Origin: Flavobacterium ginsengisoli
GTDB lineage: Bacteria > Bacteroidota > Bacteroidia > Flavobacteriales > Flavobacteriaceae
Assembly (NCBI RefSeq): GCF_029625315.1
Contig: NZ_CP121110.1
Location: 2,099,501 to 2,163,500, forward strand
Length of the DNA stretch: 64,000 nt
Reading direction: 5' to 3'
The position numbers and the translations under genes were made by a program. Shown here piece after piece: positions 49,358 through 58,067 of the stretch. Position 1 is the first letter of the stretch, and every line of letters begins with the position of its first letter. The notes under the pieces are model-generated. The model did no database searches. It had not been told where the DNA came from and was given only the letters and a program-made list of their open reading frames with translations.

Positions 49358-50812
49358 ATGGGTAAAATAGGCGGATTTAAAGAATATAACAGAGCCGATG
49401 AAAGTAATTTAGCAGTAGCAGAACGTGTTTCTAACTACAACGAATTTACTATTCCGGTACCAAAAGATAAATTAAAAGAACAAGGATCAAGATGTATGGA
49501 CTGTGGAATTCCTTTTTGCCACAGTGGTTGTCCGTTAGGAAATTTAATTCCTGACTTCAACGACATGGTGCATCAGGAAGAATGGCAAAGTGCATTAGAG
49601 ATTTTACAATCGACTAACAACTTCCCTGAATTTACAGGTCGTTTATGCCCTGCTCCATGTGAGAAATCATGCGTATTAGGAATCATCAAAGATCCAGTTT
49701 CTATCGAAAACATTGAAAAAAGCATCGTAGAAAGAGGTTTCGCCGAAGGATGGATCAAACCACAAGCACCAAAAACAAGAACTGGAAAAACAGTTGCCGT
49801 TATTGGTTCTGGGCCTGCTGGTCTTGCAGCTGCTCAACAATTAAACAGAGCTGGTCACACGGTTACTGTTTTTGAAAGAGACAATGCAATTGGAGGTTTA
49901 TTACGTTACGGAATTCCGAATTTCAAATTAGAAAAAGGAATTATCGACCGTCGTGTAGCAATTCTTGAAGCAGAAGGAATCACTTTCAAAACTAATGTGA
50001 ACGTTGGTGTTAATTTCAGTGTAGAAGAATTAAACCAATTCGATTCTATCGTTTTATGCGGAGGAGCAACTGAAAGAAGAAGCTTGCCAACTAAAGGAAT
50101 CGAAAGCAAAGGCGTTGTTCAGGCAATGGATTTCTTAACGCAACAAACTAAAGTTTTATACGGAGAATCAATTCCTGACCAAGTAAAAGCAACTGGTAAA
50201 GATGTAATCGTTATTGGTGGTGGAGATACGGGTTCTGACTGTATCGGTACTTCTAACAGACACGGAGCGAAATCGGTTACTAACTTTGAGATTTTACCAA
50301 AACCTCCAGTTGGAAGAAGCGAGTCAACTCCTTGGCCTTTCTGGCCGTTGCAGTTAAAAACATCTTCTTCTCATGAAGAAGGTTGCGACAGAAACTGGTT
50401 GATCAATACAAAAGAATTCATTTCTAACGATAAAGGCGAATTAACTGGATTAAAAACAGTTGAAGTGCAATGGAAAATGACTCCAGGTCAACGTCCTGAA
50501 TTAATCGAAAAAGAAGGTTCTGAGAAAATCTGGCCTTGCGATTTAGCTTTATTGGCTCTTGGATTTACAGGCCCTGAGAAAACGTTAAGCGAGCAATTAG
50601 GAATCGAAACTGATATGAGAAGCAACTACAAAGCGCATAACTATCAGACAAACGTTCCTCACATTTTCACTGCTGGTGATATGAGAAGAGGACAATCATT
50701 AATCGTGTGGGCTATTTCAGAAGGTCGCGAAGCTGCAAGAGAAGTAGATTTATTCCTTATGGGATCTACAAACTTGCCTACTAAAGGAAAAGGAGATTTA
50801 CCGAGTTTATAA
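49358..50812 (+). CDS. gltD: Glutamate synthase small subunit
   Basis: 484 residues. The N-terminal domain carries the cysteines for two 4Fe-4S clusters (CMDCGIPFCHSGCPLGN, CPAPCEKSC). FAD and NADPH Rossmann domains follow (VIGSGPAGLAAAQQL, VIGGGDTGSDC) with the late ALLALGFTGPE and FTAGDMRRGQSLIVWAI. It supplies electrons from NAD(P)H to GltB for ammonia assimilation. It is the second gene of the gltBD operon. Confidence 0.97.
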   Translation: MGKIGGFKEYNRADESNLAVAERVSNYNEFTIPVPKDKLKEQGSRCMDCGIPFCHSGCPLGNLIPDFNDMVHQEEWQSALEILQSTNNFPEFTGRLCPAPCEKSCVLGIIKDPVSIENIEKSIVERGFAEGWIKPQAPKTRTGKTVAVIGSGPAGLAAAQQLNRAGHTVTVFERDNAIGGLLRYGIPNFKLEKGIIDRRVAILEAEGITFKTNVNVGVNFSVEELNQFDSIVLCGGATERRSLPTKGIESKGVVQAMDFLTQQTKVLYGESIPDQVKATGKDVIVIGGGDTGSDCIGTSNRHGAKSVTNFEILPKPPVGRSESTPWPFWPLQLKTSSSHEEGCDRNWLINTKEFISNDKGELTGLKTVEVQWKMTPGQRPELIEKEGSEKIWPCDLALLALGFTGPEKTLSEQLGIETDMRSNYKAHNYQTNVPHIFTAGDMRRGQSLIVWAISEGREAAREVDLFLMGSTNLPTKGKGDLPSL

Positions 50813-50813
50813 T

Positions 50814-51140
50814 TTTTAAGTTTCTGAGATACTAAGATGCTAAGGTTCTAAGATACTAAGTTTTTTTCCTTGCATTTTATTAATCTTTTCCGATAAACAA
50901 CATAACTACTAACAAACCCTTGAATTTATATTCAGGGGTTTTGTTTTTTTTTAGCCACAGATTATTTTTTTGCCACGAATTCACGAATTTCTCTAATTTC
51001 TATTTTTTTAATTTCTCTTAATTCGTGAAATTCATAGCAAAACAATTTCAACAGCATTTTAGAATTAGTCAAATTCGTGAATTTGTGGCTAAAAAAAACT
51101 TAGTACCTTAGCAACTTAGAACCTTAGCATCTTAAAAAAA
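50814..51140. repeat. Nested palindromic repeats (ACTAAGATGC outside, GCCACGAATTC inside)
   Basis: The left outer arm is GAGATACTAAGATGCTAAGG (from 50826) and the right outer arm reads CTTAGTACC ... CCTTAGCATCTTAAA to 51135. In the loop are TGCCACGAATTCACGAATTT (50971-50990), AATTCGTGAAATTCATAGC (51020-51038) and AAATTCGTGAATTTGTGGCT (51071-51090). It fills most of the 455-base gap between gltD and lysA. The inner family also occurs at 42.9 kb. Confidence 0.78.
50910..50952 (+). terminator. Terminator of gltBD
   Basis: AACCCTTGAAT and ATTCAGGGGTT form a near-perfect stem with a TTAT loop and a long T run after it. Confidence 0.85.
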
Positions 51141-51242
51141 GGTTATAAAATTCCAAAAACAGCAACTTTTTGTTTAAAATAAAACAATTTGTTATAATTT
51201 GTTATTTTTCTACAAATTATTTGCTGATAGATAAAAGTGTAA

Positions 51243-51250
51243 TAACTTTG
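51243..51250 (+). promoter_or_regulatory. -7 box of the lysA promoter
   Basis: TAACTTTG, matching TAnnTTTG, 17 bases before the lysA ATG. Confidence 0.6.
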
Positions 51251-51267
51251 CCCAAAATGATTTAAAA

Positions 51268-52492
51268 ATGCAAGCAAAAGATTTACTGCAGTTAGCAGAC
51301 CAATTTGGAAGTCCATTGTATGTTTACGATGCTGAAAAAATCCAATCTCAGTACAACAGATTAACTAAAGCTTTCTCTAAGGTAGAAAACTTAAGAGTTA
51401 ATTACGCCATGAAGGCATTGTCAAACGTTGCGATTCTACAGTTATTAAAGAACATGGGGTCTGGTTTAGACACTGTATCAATTCAGGAAGTTTTATTAGG
51501 ACTTCATGCTGGCTATGAACCCGAAAGAATTTTCTTTACACCAAACGGAGTTTCTCTAGAAGAAATCGAAGAAGTTGCCGCAATGGGTGTACAAATCAAT
51601 ATTGACAATTTATCTATTCTGGAGCAATTCGGAACAAAACATCCACATATTCCGGTATGTATTCGTATCAATCCACACGTAATGGCGGGCGGAAACGCTA
51701 ACATTTCTGTTGGACATATCGATAGTAAATTCGGAATTTCTGTTCACCAGATTCCGCACATTTTGCGAATTGTCGAAAACACAAAAATGAGCATCGTAGG
51801 TATTCACATGCACACAGGATCTGATATTTTAGATATCGAAGTATTCTTGTATGCTTGCTGAAATCCTGTTTGATACAGCTAAACATTTCAAAGATTTACA
51901 ATTCTTAGATTTCGGAAGCGGATTCAAAGTTCCTTACAAAAAAGACGATATCGAAACAGACATCGAAGAATTAGGTAAAAAATTATCTAAAAGATTCAAT
52001 GCTTTCTGTACTGAATACGGCAGAGATTTAACTTTGATTTTCGAACCAGGAAAATTTCTTGTATCTGAAGCAGGTCATTTCTTAGTAAAAGTAAACGTAG
52101 TAAAACAAACAACTTCAACAGTTTTTGCAGGAATCGATAGTGGTTTCAACCACTTAATTCGTCCAATGTTTTACGGATCTTCACACCACATTGAGAACAT
52201 CTCGAACCCAAAAGGAAAAGAGCGTTTTTACTCTGTTGTAGGATACATTTGCGAAACCGATACTTTTGCAAACAACCGCAGAATTGCTGAAATCACAGAA
52301 GGTGACATTTTAGAGTTCAGAAATGCAGGAGCATACTGTTTCTCAATGTCTTCAAACTACAACTCAAGATACAAACCAGCCGAAGTTCTTTGGATGAACG
52401 GCCAGGGAATCTTGATTCGCCAAGCTGAAACATTTGAAGATTTACTTAAAAATCAAATTCCGTTACCACAAGAAATTGTCGCTACGGTTTAA
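51268..52492 (+). CDS. lysA: Diaminopimelate decarboxylase, frameshifted
   Basis: Restored length is 407 residues. LysA is a PLP enzyme that converts meso-diaminopimelate to lysine as the last biosynthetic step. The PLP lysine is K49 in NYAMKALSN. VGIHMHTGSDI, FEPGKFLVSEAG and AGAYCFSMSSNYNSR mark the barrel and the C-terminal sheet. An extra T at 51855/51856 (GCTTGC for GCTGC) ends the frame early. Removing it gives VFLYAAEILFDTAK. It is monocistronic, with its own promoter and terminator. Confidence 0.96.
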
Positions 52493-52517
52493 CAATAGAA
52501 AAAAAGAGAATATCACT

Positions 52518-52555
52518 TTAGTCCCGTTTCTTAATTGAGGCGGGATTTTTTTATT
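52518..52555 (+). terminator. Terminator of lysA
   Basis: TCCCG and CGGGA with flanking imperfect pairing form a stem followed by seven Ts. Confidence 0.6.
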
Positions 52556-52599
52556 TCAGATTTTTGAGCTTAGATTTTAGATTATTTTGCAAACGTCTT

Positions 52600-52625
52600 G
52601 TCAGGCTGAGCGAAGTCGAAGCCCA
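52600..52625. repeat. Copy of the CTGAGCGAAGTCGAAG repeat
   Basis: GTCAGGCTGAGCGAAGTCGAAG is the inverse of the solitary copy at 4145-4166. It abuts the left repeats of the GIY-YIG block. Confidence 0.55.
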
Positions 52626-52645
52626 CGCAAAGTAATCACAATATT

Positions 52646-52687
52646 TGTCATTTCGACGTAAGGAGAAATCTTCGCAAGTAGCTCTAC
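52646..52687 (+). repeat. REP-like unit, left copy 1
   Basis: TGTCATTTCGACGTAAGGAG then AAATCTTCGCAAGTAGCTCT. It is one of four 40-base units framing the GIY-YIG gene and lies in the same direction as copy 2. The other sequence in 52493-52839 is AT-rich with no ORF. Confidence 0.85.
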
Positions 52688-52725
52688 AAAAAAAGTCAAA
52701 ACACACATAACGAAACCACCAAGTT

Positions 52726-52766
52726 TGTCATTTCGACGTAAGGAGAAATCTTCGCAAGAAACTCCA
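52726..52766 (+). repeat. REP-like unit, left copy 2
   Basis: Identical to copy 1 for its first 33 bases (TGTCATTTCGACGTAAGGAG ...), then diverging (AAACTCC). It lies 80 bases downstream of copy 1 in direct orientation. Confidence 0.85.
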
Positions 52767-52839
52767 CCAAGCATATAAAAACCTATCACAAAAAGAAAGA
52801 AAAATCTTAAATAATTATTTATCTTTAGCCGAAAAAAAA

Positions 52840-53154
52840 ATGCATCAACAAGAAGGCTATCACACATACTACACATACATTCTTACAAACAAATACAAAA
52901 CCGTTTTCTACACAGGAGTCACAAATAATTTAAAAATCCGCTTAAGTCAGCACAAAGAACACAATACAACGGGAAACAAAACTTTTACCGCAAAATACAA
53001 TACTACTTATTTGTTGTACTACGAAAAATTTACTTGGATTCAAGAAGCAATTGCTCGTGAAAAAGAAATAAAAGATTGGCGCAGAGAAAAGAAAATCGAG
53101 CTGATAAAAACTATTAATCCTGATTTGGATTTTCTTAATTATTTATTTGAATAA
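52840..53154 (+). CDS. Small GIY-YIG endonuclease-domain protein flanked by inverted REP-like repeats
   Basis: 104 residues forming a lone GIY-YIG nuclease domain: YYTYILTNKYKTVFYTGVTNN, the arginine in LKIRLSQHK and the conserved glutamate region EAIAREKEIKDWRREKK. Its nearest relatives are the COG2827/UPF0213 small nucleases, whose cellular role is unknown. Two 40-base repeats lie upstream in one direction and two lie downstream inverted, so the gene sits within a large inverted-repeat frame. That layout resembles REP elements around RAYT transposases. No transposase or terminal duplication is visible. Confidence 0.9.
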   Translation: MHQQEGYHTYYTYILTNKYKTVFYTGVTNNLKIRLSQHKEHNTTGNKTFTAKYNTTYLLYYEKFTWIQEAIAREKEIKDWRREKKIELIKTINPDLDFLNYLFE

Positions 53155-53170
53155 CGTCTCCAATCTTTGC

Positions 53171-53210
53171 GGAGCTACTTACGAAGATTTCTCCTTACGT
53201 CGAAATGACA
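53171..53210 (-). repeat. REP-like unit, right copy 1 (inverted)
   Basis: Inverted copy of the left units: GGAGCTACTTACGAAGATTT then CTCCTTACGTCGAAATGACA. It starts 17 bases after the GIY-YIG stop. Confidence 0.85.
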
Positions 53211-53250
53211 AATATTGTGGTTACTTTTTGAGCAATTTGGTTTTCTTTGC

Positions 53251-53290
53251 GGAGCTACTTGTGAAGATTTCTCCTTACGTCGAAATGACA
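53251..53290 (-). repeat. REP-like unit, right copy 2 (inverted)
   Basis: Second inverted copy, identical to right copy 1 except at two bases (GTGAAG for ACGAAG). The spacing to right copy 1 is again 80 bases, mirroring the left pair. Confidence 0.85.
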
Positions 53291-53389
53291 AGATTGTGGA
53301 TAATCGTAACTTAAAAACTAAAACTTTAAACAACAATTCACCTCAGAAAAATCATATATTTACTCTTCAATAAAATCAAAAATTTTAAA

Positions 53390-53397
53390 TACCTTTG
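53390..53397 (+). promoter_or_regulatory. -7 box of the XRE regulator gene
   Basis: TACCTTTG, five bases before the ATG, so the transcript would be nearly leaderless. Confidence 0.55.
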
Positions 53398-53402
53398 AAA
53401 TT

Positions 53403-53807
53403 ATGAGCACGACATCAAAACCAAAACATATCGGCAGAAACATAAGCCGAATCAGAGAGCTTAAAGGTATGAAGCAGGAAGCGCTTGCAATTGCAATTGG
53501 TTTAAGCCAGCAAACTGTTTCTAACATTGAGGCAAGTGAAACTGTTGATGAAGATAAACTTGTTGAAATTGCAAAAGCTTTAGGCGTAACTAAAGAGGTG
53601 ATTGAAAATTTTTCTGAAGAATCAGTTTTTAATTTCTTTAATAACTTTTATGACAATAGTGCAAATAACGGAGCACAAGGAAGTGGAAACACTAACAATT
53701 CTTGCACTTTCAATCCACTTGATAAAGTTGTAGAACTTTACGAACGTTTGGTTCAGGCTGAAAAAGACAAAGTAGAATATTTAGAAAAATTACTAAAAGG
53801 AAAATAA
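53403..53807 (+). CDS. XRE-family helix-turn-helix regulator
   Basis: 134 residues. Residues 8-65 form a Cro/C1-type HTH (IGRNISRIRELKGMKQEALAIAIGLSQQTVSNIEASE). An Asn-rich linker (NSANNGAQGSGNTNN) and a C-terminal helix (VVELYERLVQAEKDKVEYLEKLLK) that can form a dimerising coiled coil follow. It is likely autoregulatory, and the target is unknown. It opens the accessory run of small genes. Confidence 0.88.
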   Translation: MSTTSKPKHIGRNISRIRELKGMKQEALAIAIGLSQQTVSNIEASETVDEDKLVEIAKALGVTKEVIENFSEESVFNFFNNFYDNSANNGAQGSGNTNNSCTFNPLDKVVELYERLVQAEKDKVEYLEKLLKGK

Positions 53808-53829
53808 TTCCTTAGAAATATAAATTTTA

Positions 53830-53866
53830 CAAAAGCACAGAGATTTACTTTGTGCTTTTTTTAAGC
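53830..53866 (+). terminator. Terminator of the XRE gene
   Basis: AAAGCACA and TGTGCTTT form the stem and a T run follows. Confidence 0.8.
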
Positions 53867-53877
53867 CCAGAAACAAA

Positions 53878-54272
53878 ATGTCATATCTTCTTCTTGCTCT
53901 TTTTATTGTCCTACTAAATTGCTCCATTTTTTATTTTCTAAAACCTGAAAATGGGTTAAAAAAATACTTTTGTACGCATTAGTCTATTTTGTAATTGCAA
54001 TAGTTTTTACCAAAATTTATACTTTACTAAACATCGAAGGAATGCCAAATGGCTTTGCCTTTTTTATCCTTTTAATGTTTAGCTGGTCAATCGTATTAAT
54101 GCATTTTTTAAAAACCTTAAATAACAGAAGAATAAATATTACAAAACAATTACAGATAGAAAACAATAAACTTATTAATTCTTCTGCTTATCTCACACTT
54201 ATTACGGTCTCTATAACTGCCTTTCAATTGTATTTAATTTTATCAAAAACGATTAATGTTTTTAGAAGTTAG
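53878..54272 (+). CDS. Small integral membrane protein, frameshifted at an A run
   Basis: Restored length is 131 residues with about four membrane helices (residues 2-20, 30-48, 58-75 and 103-123). From ATG 53878 the frame stops early at 53982. A missing A in the seven-A run at 53958-53964 would join MSYLLLALFIVLLNCSIFYF to ILLYALVYFVIAIVF. There is no GCWGC site here, so this is the homopolymer class of error. The protein is unidentified. It has a charged segment (NNRRINITKQLQIENNK) between helices 3 and 4. Confidence 0.65.
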
Positions 54273-54314
54273 CTAGAATTGCAAAATCAAATTCACTAAA
54301 TAAAAAAACAACTC

Positions 54315-54689
54315 TTGGACATTAAAAAAATTTATCGAAGATTCTTTTATATCAACACAAGATCAATAAACAGTTGGCAGGCCACCACTTCGATTTCAAT
54401 ACACGAATCATTATTAATATTTTTAATTTCACTAATTCTTAAGAAAATTTTTCTACCTAATTTAAAAATTAGTGAGACATTTGTTTTTATCGCTTTTCTT
54501 GCTCTCTCTTTTGTTTTTAAATATTTTAATGATCGAATTTTTGATAAAAAAAATGAAGAATATACAACTGAATGGCTACAAGAAACCAAAAGAAGCAGAA
54601 TGTTATATAGAATTAGTAATGTTGCATTTCAAATATTTCTTTTTTCTACATGTATTCTCATTTTAATGTATTTAGACAACAAATTATAA
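54315..54689 (+). CDS. Small membrane protein of unknown function
   Basis: 124 residues from a TTG start at 54315. No ATG fits, and an in-frame stop lies just upstream at 54297. Membrane segments are near residues 28-44, 55-72 and 104-121. A basic and acidic stretch (NDRIFDKKNEEYTTEWLQ) lies between the last two. Not recognised. It follows the previous membrane protein by 42 bases and may share its transcript. Confidence 0.6.
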   Translation: MDIKKIYRRFFYINTRSINSWQATTSISIHESLLIFLISLILKKIFLPNLKISETFVFIAFLALSFVFKYFNDRIFDKKNEEYTTEWLQETKRSRMLYRISNVAFQIFLFSTCILILMYLDNKL

Positions 54690-54724
54690 CATTATAAAAA
54701 TCAAAATTTTAAGCCCCAAAATCA

Positions 54725-55174
54725 ATGAAACCTACAATTCTACTATCAACACTATTCCTACTATTCACAACAAATTTATTCAGCCAAACTCTTGCTGATT
54801 TAAAACTAAAACCAAAAGAAATTCCAAAAGGCTATACACCAAACGACGGTAATATTTGTGTGTCACCTCAGGCTTGTAATTTTTATACTGATATTGAAAC
54901 CTACAGCAATATTGTTGGAACTGTAAAAAGTAAAGCCATTCAAAGTTTTAAAAACAAAGGTGACAAAGGCTCTATTATGTATTTTGAATTTGACCACGTT
55001 TTTAAAGGCGATCGTTTTCTGCAAGGTTTATTGTGGGGAAAAGCTGGCGAACCAACAGACGAACATCCAGAAGAATATGTTGTAAAAGGAAAATTTCTTA
55101 TCATTTGGAGTTTGAAGGCAGATAGTCCGCTAAAAGAAAAATCGGAAACCAAAATAGAAACACTTTTGCCGTAA
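54725..55174 (+). CDS. Secreted protein of unknown function
   Basis: 149 residues with a signal peptide (1-20, ending NLFSQ). The mature region has two cysteines in NICVSPQACNFY that could form a disulfide, then a beta-rich part (IMYFEFDHVFKGDRFLQGLLW). I do not recognise the family. It is the third of a run of small envelope protein genes. Confidence 0.7.
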   Translation: MKPTILLSTLFLLFTTNLFSQTLADLKLKPKEIPKGYTPNDGNICVSPQACNFYTDIETYSNIVGTVKSKAIQSFKNKGDKGSIMYFEFDHVFKGDRFLQGLLWGKAGEPTDEHPEEYVVKGKFLIIWSLKADSPLKEKSETKIETLLP

Positions 55175-55227
55175 AATCCTAATCAGCGCTATTTTACGTT
55201 TTTCAAAACATTCGAAATAAATTAAAC

Positions 55228-55765
55228 ATGAAAAAAATACTTTTTATTCTTATATCTCTTTTAGCGATAAGTTGCAGACAATGATGATAAAACGCCTCAA
55301 ACCGATAAGACTTCTATAAGTCTTGTAACAGGAGTTGATTTTAGACAAACTACAGACGATACGGGATTAAAACTCGGTAACCCAAATACTTTTGTAAAAA
55401 ACAAATTTTTAATTTTCCCAAATCCTGCACGCAACAACAACAATCTTTACATTTCAGCACAAGAAAATATTACAGCAATATGGTTAGTTCCTGCAACTCC
55501 CGAAAAAATTTATCAAAGTGTTGATTTCAGCACTATTTTAAACAGCGACTTATATAGCGAACAATCTATTATATCAAGTTCTAAACTTTCTTTAAACGAA
55601 TTGTCTACAAGTAATCCTAAACTTGATATAAAAACCCTTACTACAGGATATTATAAAATTTTCGTTAAAATTGGAGGTGTTATTTATTGGGATAATTTAT
55701 ATGTATACACTGACGCAGAAGATAATGAAGAGCATTTTAACACTGTAAAGAATTTTTGGAAATAG
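55228..55765 (+). CDS. Small lipoprotein, frameshifted near its signal peptide
   Basis: Restored length is 178 residues. The lipobox is LAISC followed by SNDDKTPQ. As written, an extra A at 55278 (GCAGAC for GCAGC) ends the protein right after the lipobox at 55286. Without it the frame runs through VTGVDFRQTTDDTGLKLGNP and SAQENITAIWLVPATPEKIYQ to the stop at 55763-55765. Gene callers would miss this protein. The family is unknown. The C-terminal part (TGYYKIFVKIGGVIYWDNLY) recalls secretion-associated beta domains. Confidence 0.8.
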
Positions 55766-55846
55766 GTACAGAATTATCTTAACGACATTTTAAGACATTA
55801 AATAGTATCTTCGTATCTAAAAAATTATCATATTAAATAATACAAA

Positions 55847-56212
55847 ATGAAACCACAAGTACGAATCCTAATTTATTCTATTCTTTTCTTTTTATACCTT
55901 ACTTCTACGCATTTTTTTCTTGAATTAAATGAGAAATTTAAATGTGATGGTTTTGTAACTTTAGGAGTTGGCTTTGGTATTCTGAATCTTATTTATGCTT
56001 TTACAGCCCTAAAATGGAAACCTCTGCTTAATGTACTTTGTGCTGTCGGAATTGCGGCTTTGGCTATGTTTTTGGCCTTACAGTTTACCAATTTGCATCT
56101 GCTTGTAAATTACGATCCGTATCAGGTTAAAACGGCCATTTTTGCTAATGCTGTTTTCTCAATTATTTTTTGGGAAATTGTATATCAGCTGAAAATCAGA
56201 AAATCTAAATAA
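55847..56212 (+). CDS. Four-helix membrane protein
   Basis: 121 residues with four hydrophobic segments (about 5-25, 37-56, 61-80 and 97-115). A cysteine and lysine-rich loop (ELNEKFKCDGF) lies after helix 1. Not assigned to a family I recognise. It is alone on its strand segment, followed by a repeat block. Confidence 0.65.
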   Translation: MKPQVRILIYSILFFLYLTSTHFFLELNEKFKCDGFVTLGVGFGILNLIYAFTALKWKPLLNVLCAVGIAALAMFLALQFTNLHLLVNYDPYQVKTAIFANAVFSIIFWEIVYQLKIRKSK

Positions 56213-56220
56213 TATATTTT

Positions 56221-56348
56221 AATTGCCTCCAGCTTTAGCTGGAGGTTACTAAAAAGTCTTTCAATAGGGCTTTAGCCAAATCGCTTTTTTGGCTAAAGCC
56301 TTTTTTTATATCAATTCCCGTATCTCCAGCTAAAGCTGGAGGCAATTC
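56221..56348. repeat. Intergenic repeat: two CTCCAGCT palindromes around a terminator
   Basis: AATTGCCTCCAGCTTTAGCT at the left and, inverted, AGCTAAAGCTGGAGGCAATT at the right form outer arms. Each is itself a palindrome (CCAGCTTTAGCTGG, CCAGCTAAAGCTGG). In the loop, GGCTTTAGCC and GGCTAAAGCC make a hairpin followed by seven Ts (56267-56308), a likely terminator. Confidence 0.75.
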
Positions 56349-56448
56349 ATAAAATGATTTAATAGCATAACATTCAATAATTCTTAAAGCGATACATTTT
56401 CGTACGTAATTTTTTATATTAGCGCTTTAAAATTTATCTAAGCCTAAT

Positions 56449-57000
56449 ATGAAAATTAGAACTCTACTCCTTTTGTCTGTACTTACTATTTCTTGTAAAA
56501 AAGAAGTAAAAACAGAAACTTCTAAAATTAATCCAAAAGATTCTTTGGAGATAACTGAAAAGAAAGAACCAGAAACACAAAAAGCAGATACGATTGTGTT
56601 ATCTACAAAACATAAAATCAACAAAATCTTATGTGATCTTGACGGAGATAATTTAGATGAAACTGTAGAAATTTTTAGAAGTACAAAAAACCAAAAAAGC
56701 GGTCTTAAAATCACTTACGGAAACGGAAAAAGAACTGATTATTTAGGTTTTGGAAATGATATTTTAAATCAAGGTTTTGACGAAATTGATTGGATTGGAA
56801 TATTTGAAAAAGCGCCCAAAAATGAGGTTTATTTTGAAAATGTAAATGAAGACGGAGAAATCATTGGCGAAGAACAAGTTGCAGAAGAAGACAAAATAAA
56901 ACTTCCAAACGACGGAATCTTTATTCACGCCGAAGAAAGTTGCGGAGGCGGCGTTATTTATCTTAAAAATGGAAAATACGAATGGATTCAGCAAGAATAA
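56449..57000 (+). CDS. Lipoprotein of unknown function
   Basis: 183 residues with a lipobox (LTISC, Cys16) and a charged Lys/Glu/Thr-rich linker. The middle part (LCDLDGDNLDETVEIF) has a D-x-D-x-D-x-x-x-x pattern like calcium-binding FG-GAP or dockerin loops, followed by GLKITYGNGKRTDYLG. It resembles small Bacteroidota lipoproteins with a VCBS-like repeat. Function is unknown. Confidence 0.7.
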   Translation: MKIRTLLLLSVLTISCKKEVKTETSKINPKDSLEITEKKEPETQKADTIVLSTKHKINKILCDLDGDNLDETVEIFRSTKNQKSGLKITYGNGKRTDYLGFGNDILNQGFDEIDWIGIFEKAPKNEVYFENVNEDGEIIGEEQVAEEDKIKLPNDGIFIHAEESCGGGVIYLKNGKYEWIQQE

Positions 57001-57035
57001 ATTAATCGTAATTTAACTTCTAAACTATTTTGAAT

Positions 57036-57503
57036 ATGAAAAGTACAACCGAAATTGCCAATCGTTTTAGAGAAGTCATTTTAAACGGAACTTGGATTGC
57101 AAACACCAATTTTAAAGATCAGCTCGAGAATCTAGATTGGAAAATTGCGGTTAGTTCCATAAAGAACTTAAATACAATTGCAGTTCTGGCTCAGCATATT
57201 CATTATTACATTAAGGGACTTAATGAGGTTTTTAAAGGTGGAACTTTGGATATAAAAGACAAATTTAGTTTTGATTTTCCGCCAATTCATTCGCAAGAAC
57301 AATGGAATGTTTTTTTAAATAGATTCTGGAATGATGCCGAAGAATTTGCTTCACTAATAGAACAAATGCCCGATAAAAAACTCGATGATGTTTTTGTAGA
57401 TGCCAAATACGGAACTTATAAAAGAAATATCGAAGCTATGATTGAACATAGCTATTATCATTTAGGACAGATCGTCTTAATAAAAAAACAAATAACAAAC
57501 TAA
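57036..57503 (+). CDS. DinB-like / DUF1572 family protein (second copy)
   Basis: 155 residues from the ATG at 57036. The four-helix DinB/YfiT-type fold shows IANRFREVILNGTW, VLAQHIHYYIKGLNEVF and the C-terminal metal-binding IEHSYYHLGQIVLIKK. It is related in fold but not closely similar in sequence to the protein at 29.4 kb. Likely a thiol-dependent transferase or metal-binding protein. The biological role is unknown. Confidence 0.8.
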   Translation: MKSTTEIANRFREVILNGTWIANTNFKDQLENLDWKIAVSSIKNLNTIAVLAQHIHYYIKGLNEVFKGGTLDIKDKFSFDFPPIHSQEQWNVFLNRFWNDAEEFASLIEQMPDKKLDDVFVDAKYGTYKRNIEAMIEHSYYHLGQIVLIKKQITN

Positions 57504-57524
57504 AAATCAAACAGTAGCATAATA

Positions 57525-58014
57525 ATGAAAAGCTATATTTTAATACTAACAAGTCTTTTTTGTTTAGCAAGTTGCAAAGATTCTAATAAAATAGAAAGAG
57601 AAGGCGAACCAACAATTTACAACGTAGAAAGTGAAGATCCGGAAATGAATGCTTGCAATTTTGGAAGCAAATGAAACTCTAGATGAATTCAATAAAGGAT
57701 TGTCTAATTTTAATGCCGATAGCCATTCTTTAAAAGTTAAGTTTTCTAATTCAAAAGGCATAGAACATATGTGGATTGGGGAAATTAAGTATATAGACGG
57801 AAATTATTCTGGAATTTTAAACAGTGATCCCGAATACATTACAGAATATAAAGCAGGCGACAAAATCGATATTGAAACTTCTAAAATTAGTGACTGGATG
57901 TATCTTATAAACGGCAAACTATATGGAGGCTACACCATTCGTGTTTTAAGAGACCGAATGAGTGAAGAAGAACGAAAAGTATTTGACGAAGAAAGCGGTA
58001 TGCTGATAGATTAA
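57525..58014 (+). CDS. DUF2314 lipoprotein, frameshifted
   Basis: Restored length is 162 residues. The signal peptide and lipobox (MKSYILILTSLFCLASC) are followed by a mature DUF2314-type domain (LEANETLDEFNKGLSNFN, EHMWIGEIKYIDGNYSGILN, GYTIRVLRDRMSEEERK). An extra T at 57653/57654 (GCTTGC for GCTGC) breaks the frame after DPEMNA. Removing it gives EMNAAILEANETLDEF. DUF2314 is a small domain of unknown function. Confidence 0.82.
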
Positions 58015-58067
58015 TTTTTCTTTAAATAAAAAAACAACTCAACTATTAAATTGTATAAATGCGTTTC

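Noticed and set aside
51851..52492. Separate gene start inside lysA
   Set aside because: The second half continues the LysA barrel without gap once the inserted T is removed, so it is not an independent gene.
53878..53984. 35-codon frame as an independent small protein
   Set aside because: The hydrophobic sequence continues in the next frame after a seven-A run, which fits one missing base better than a separate peptide.
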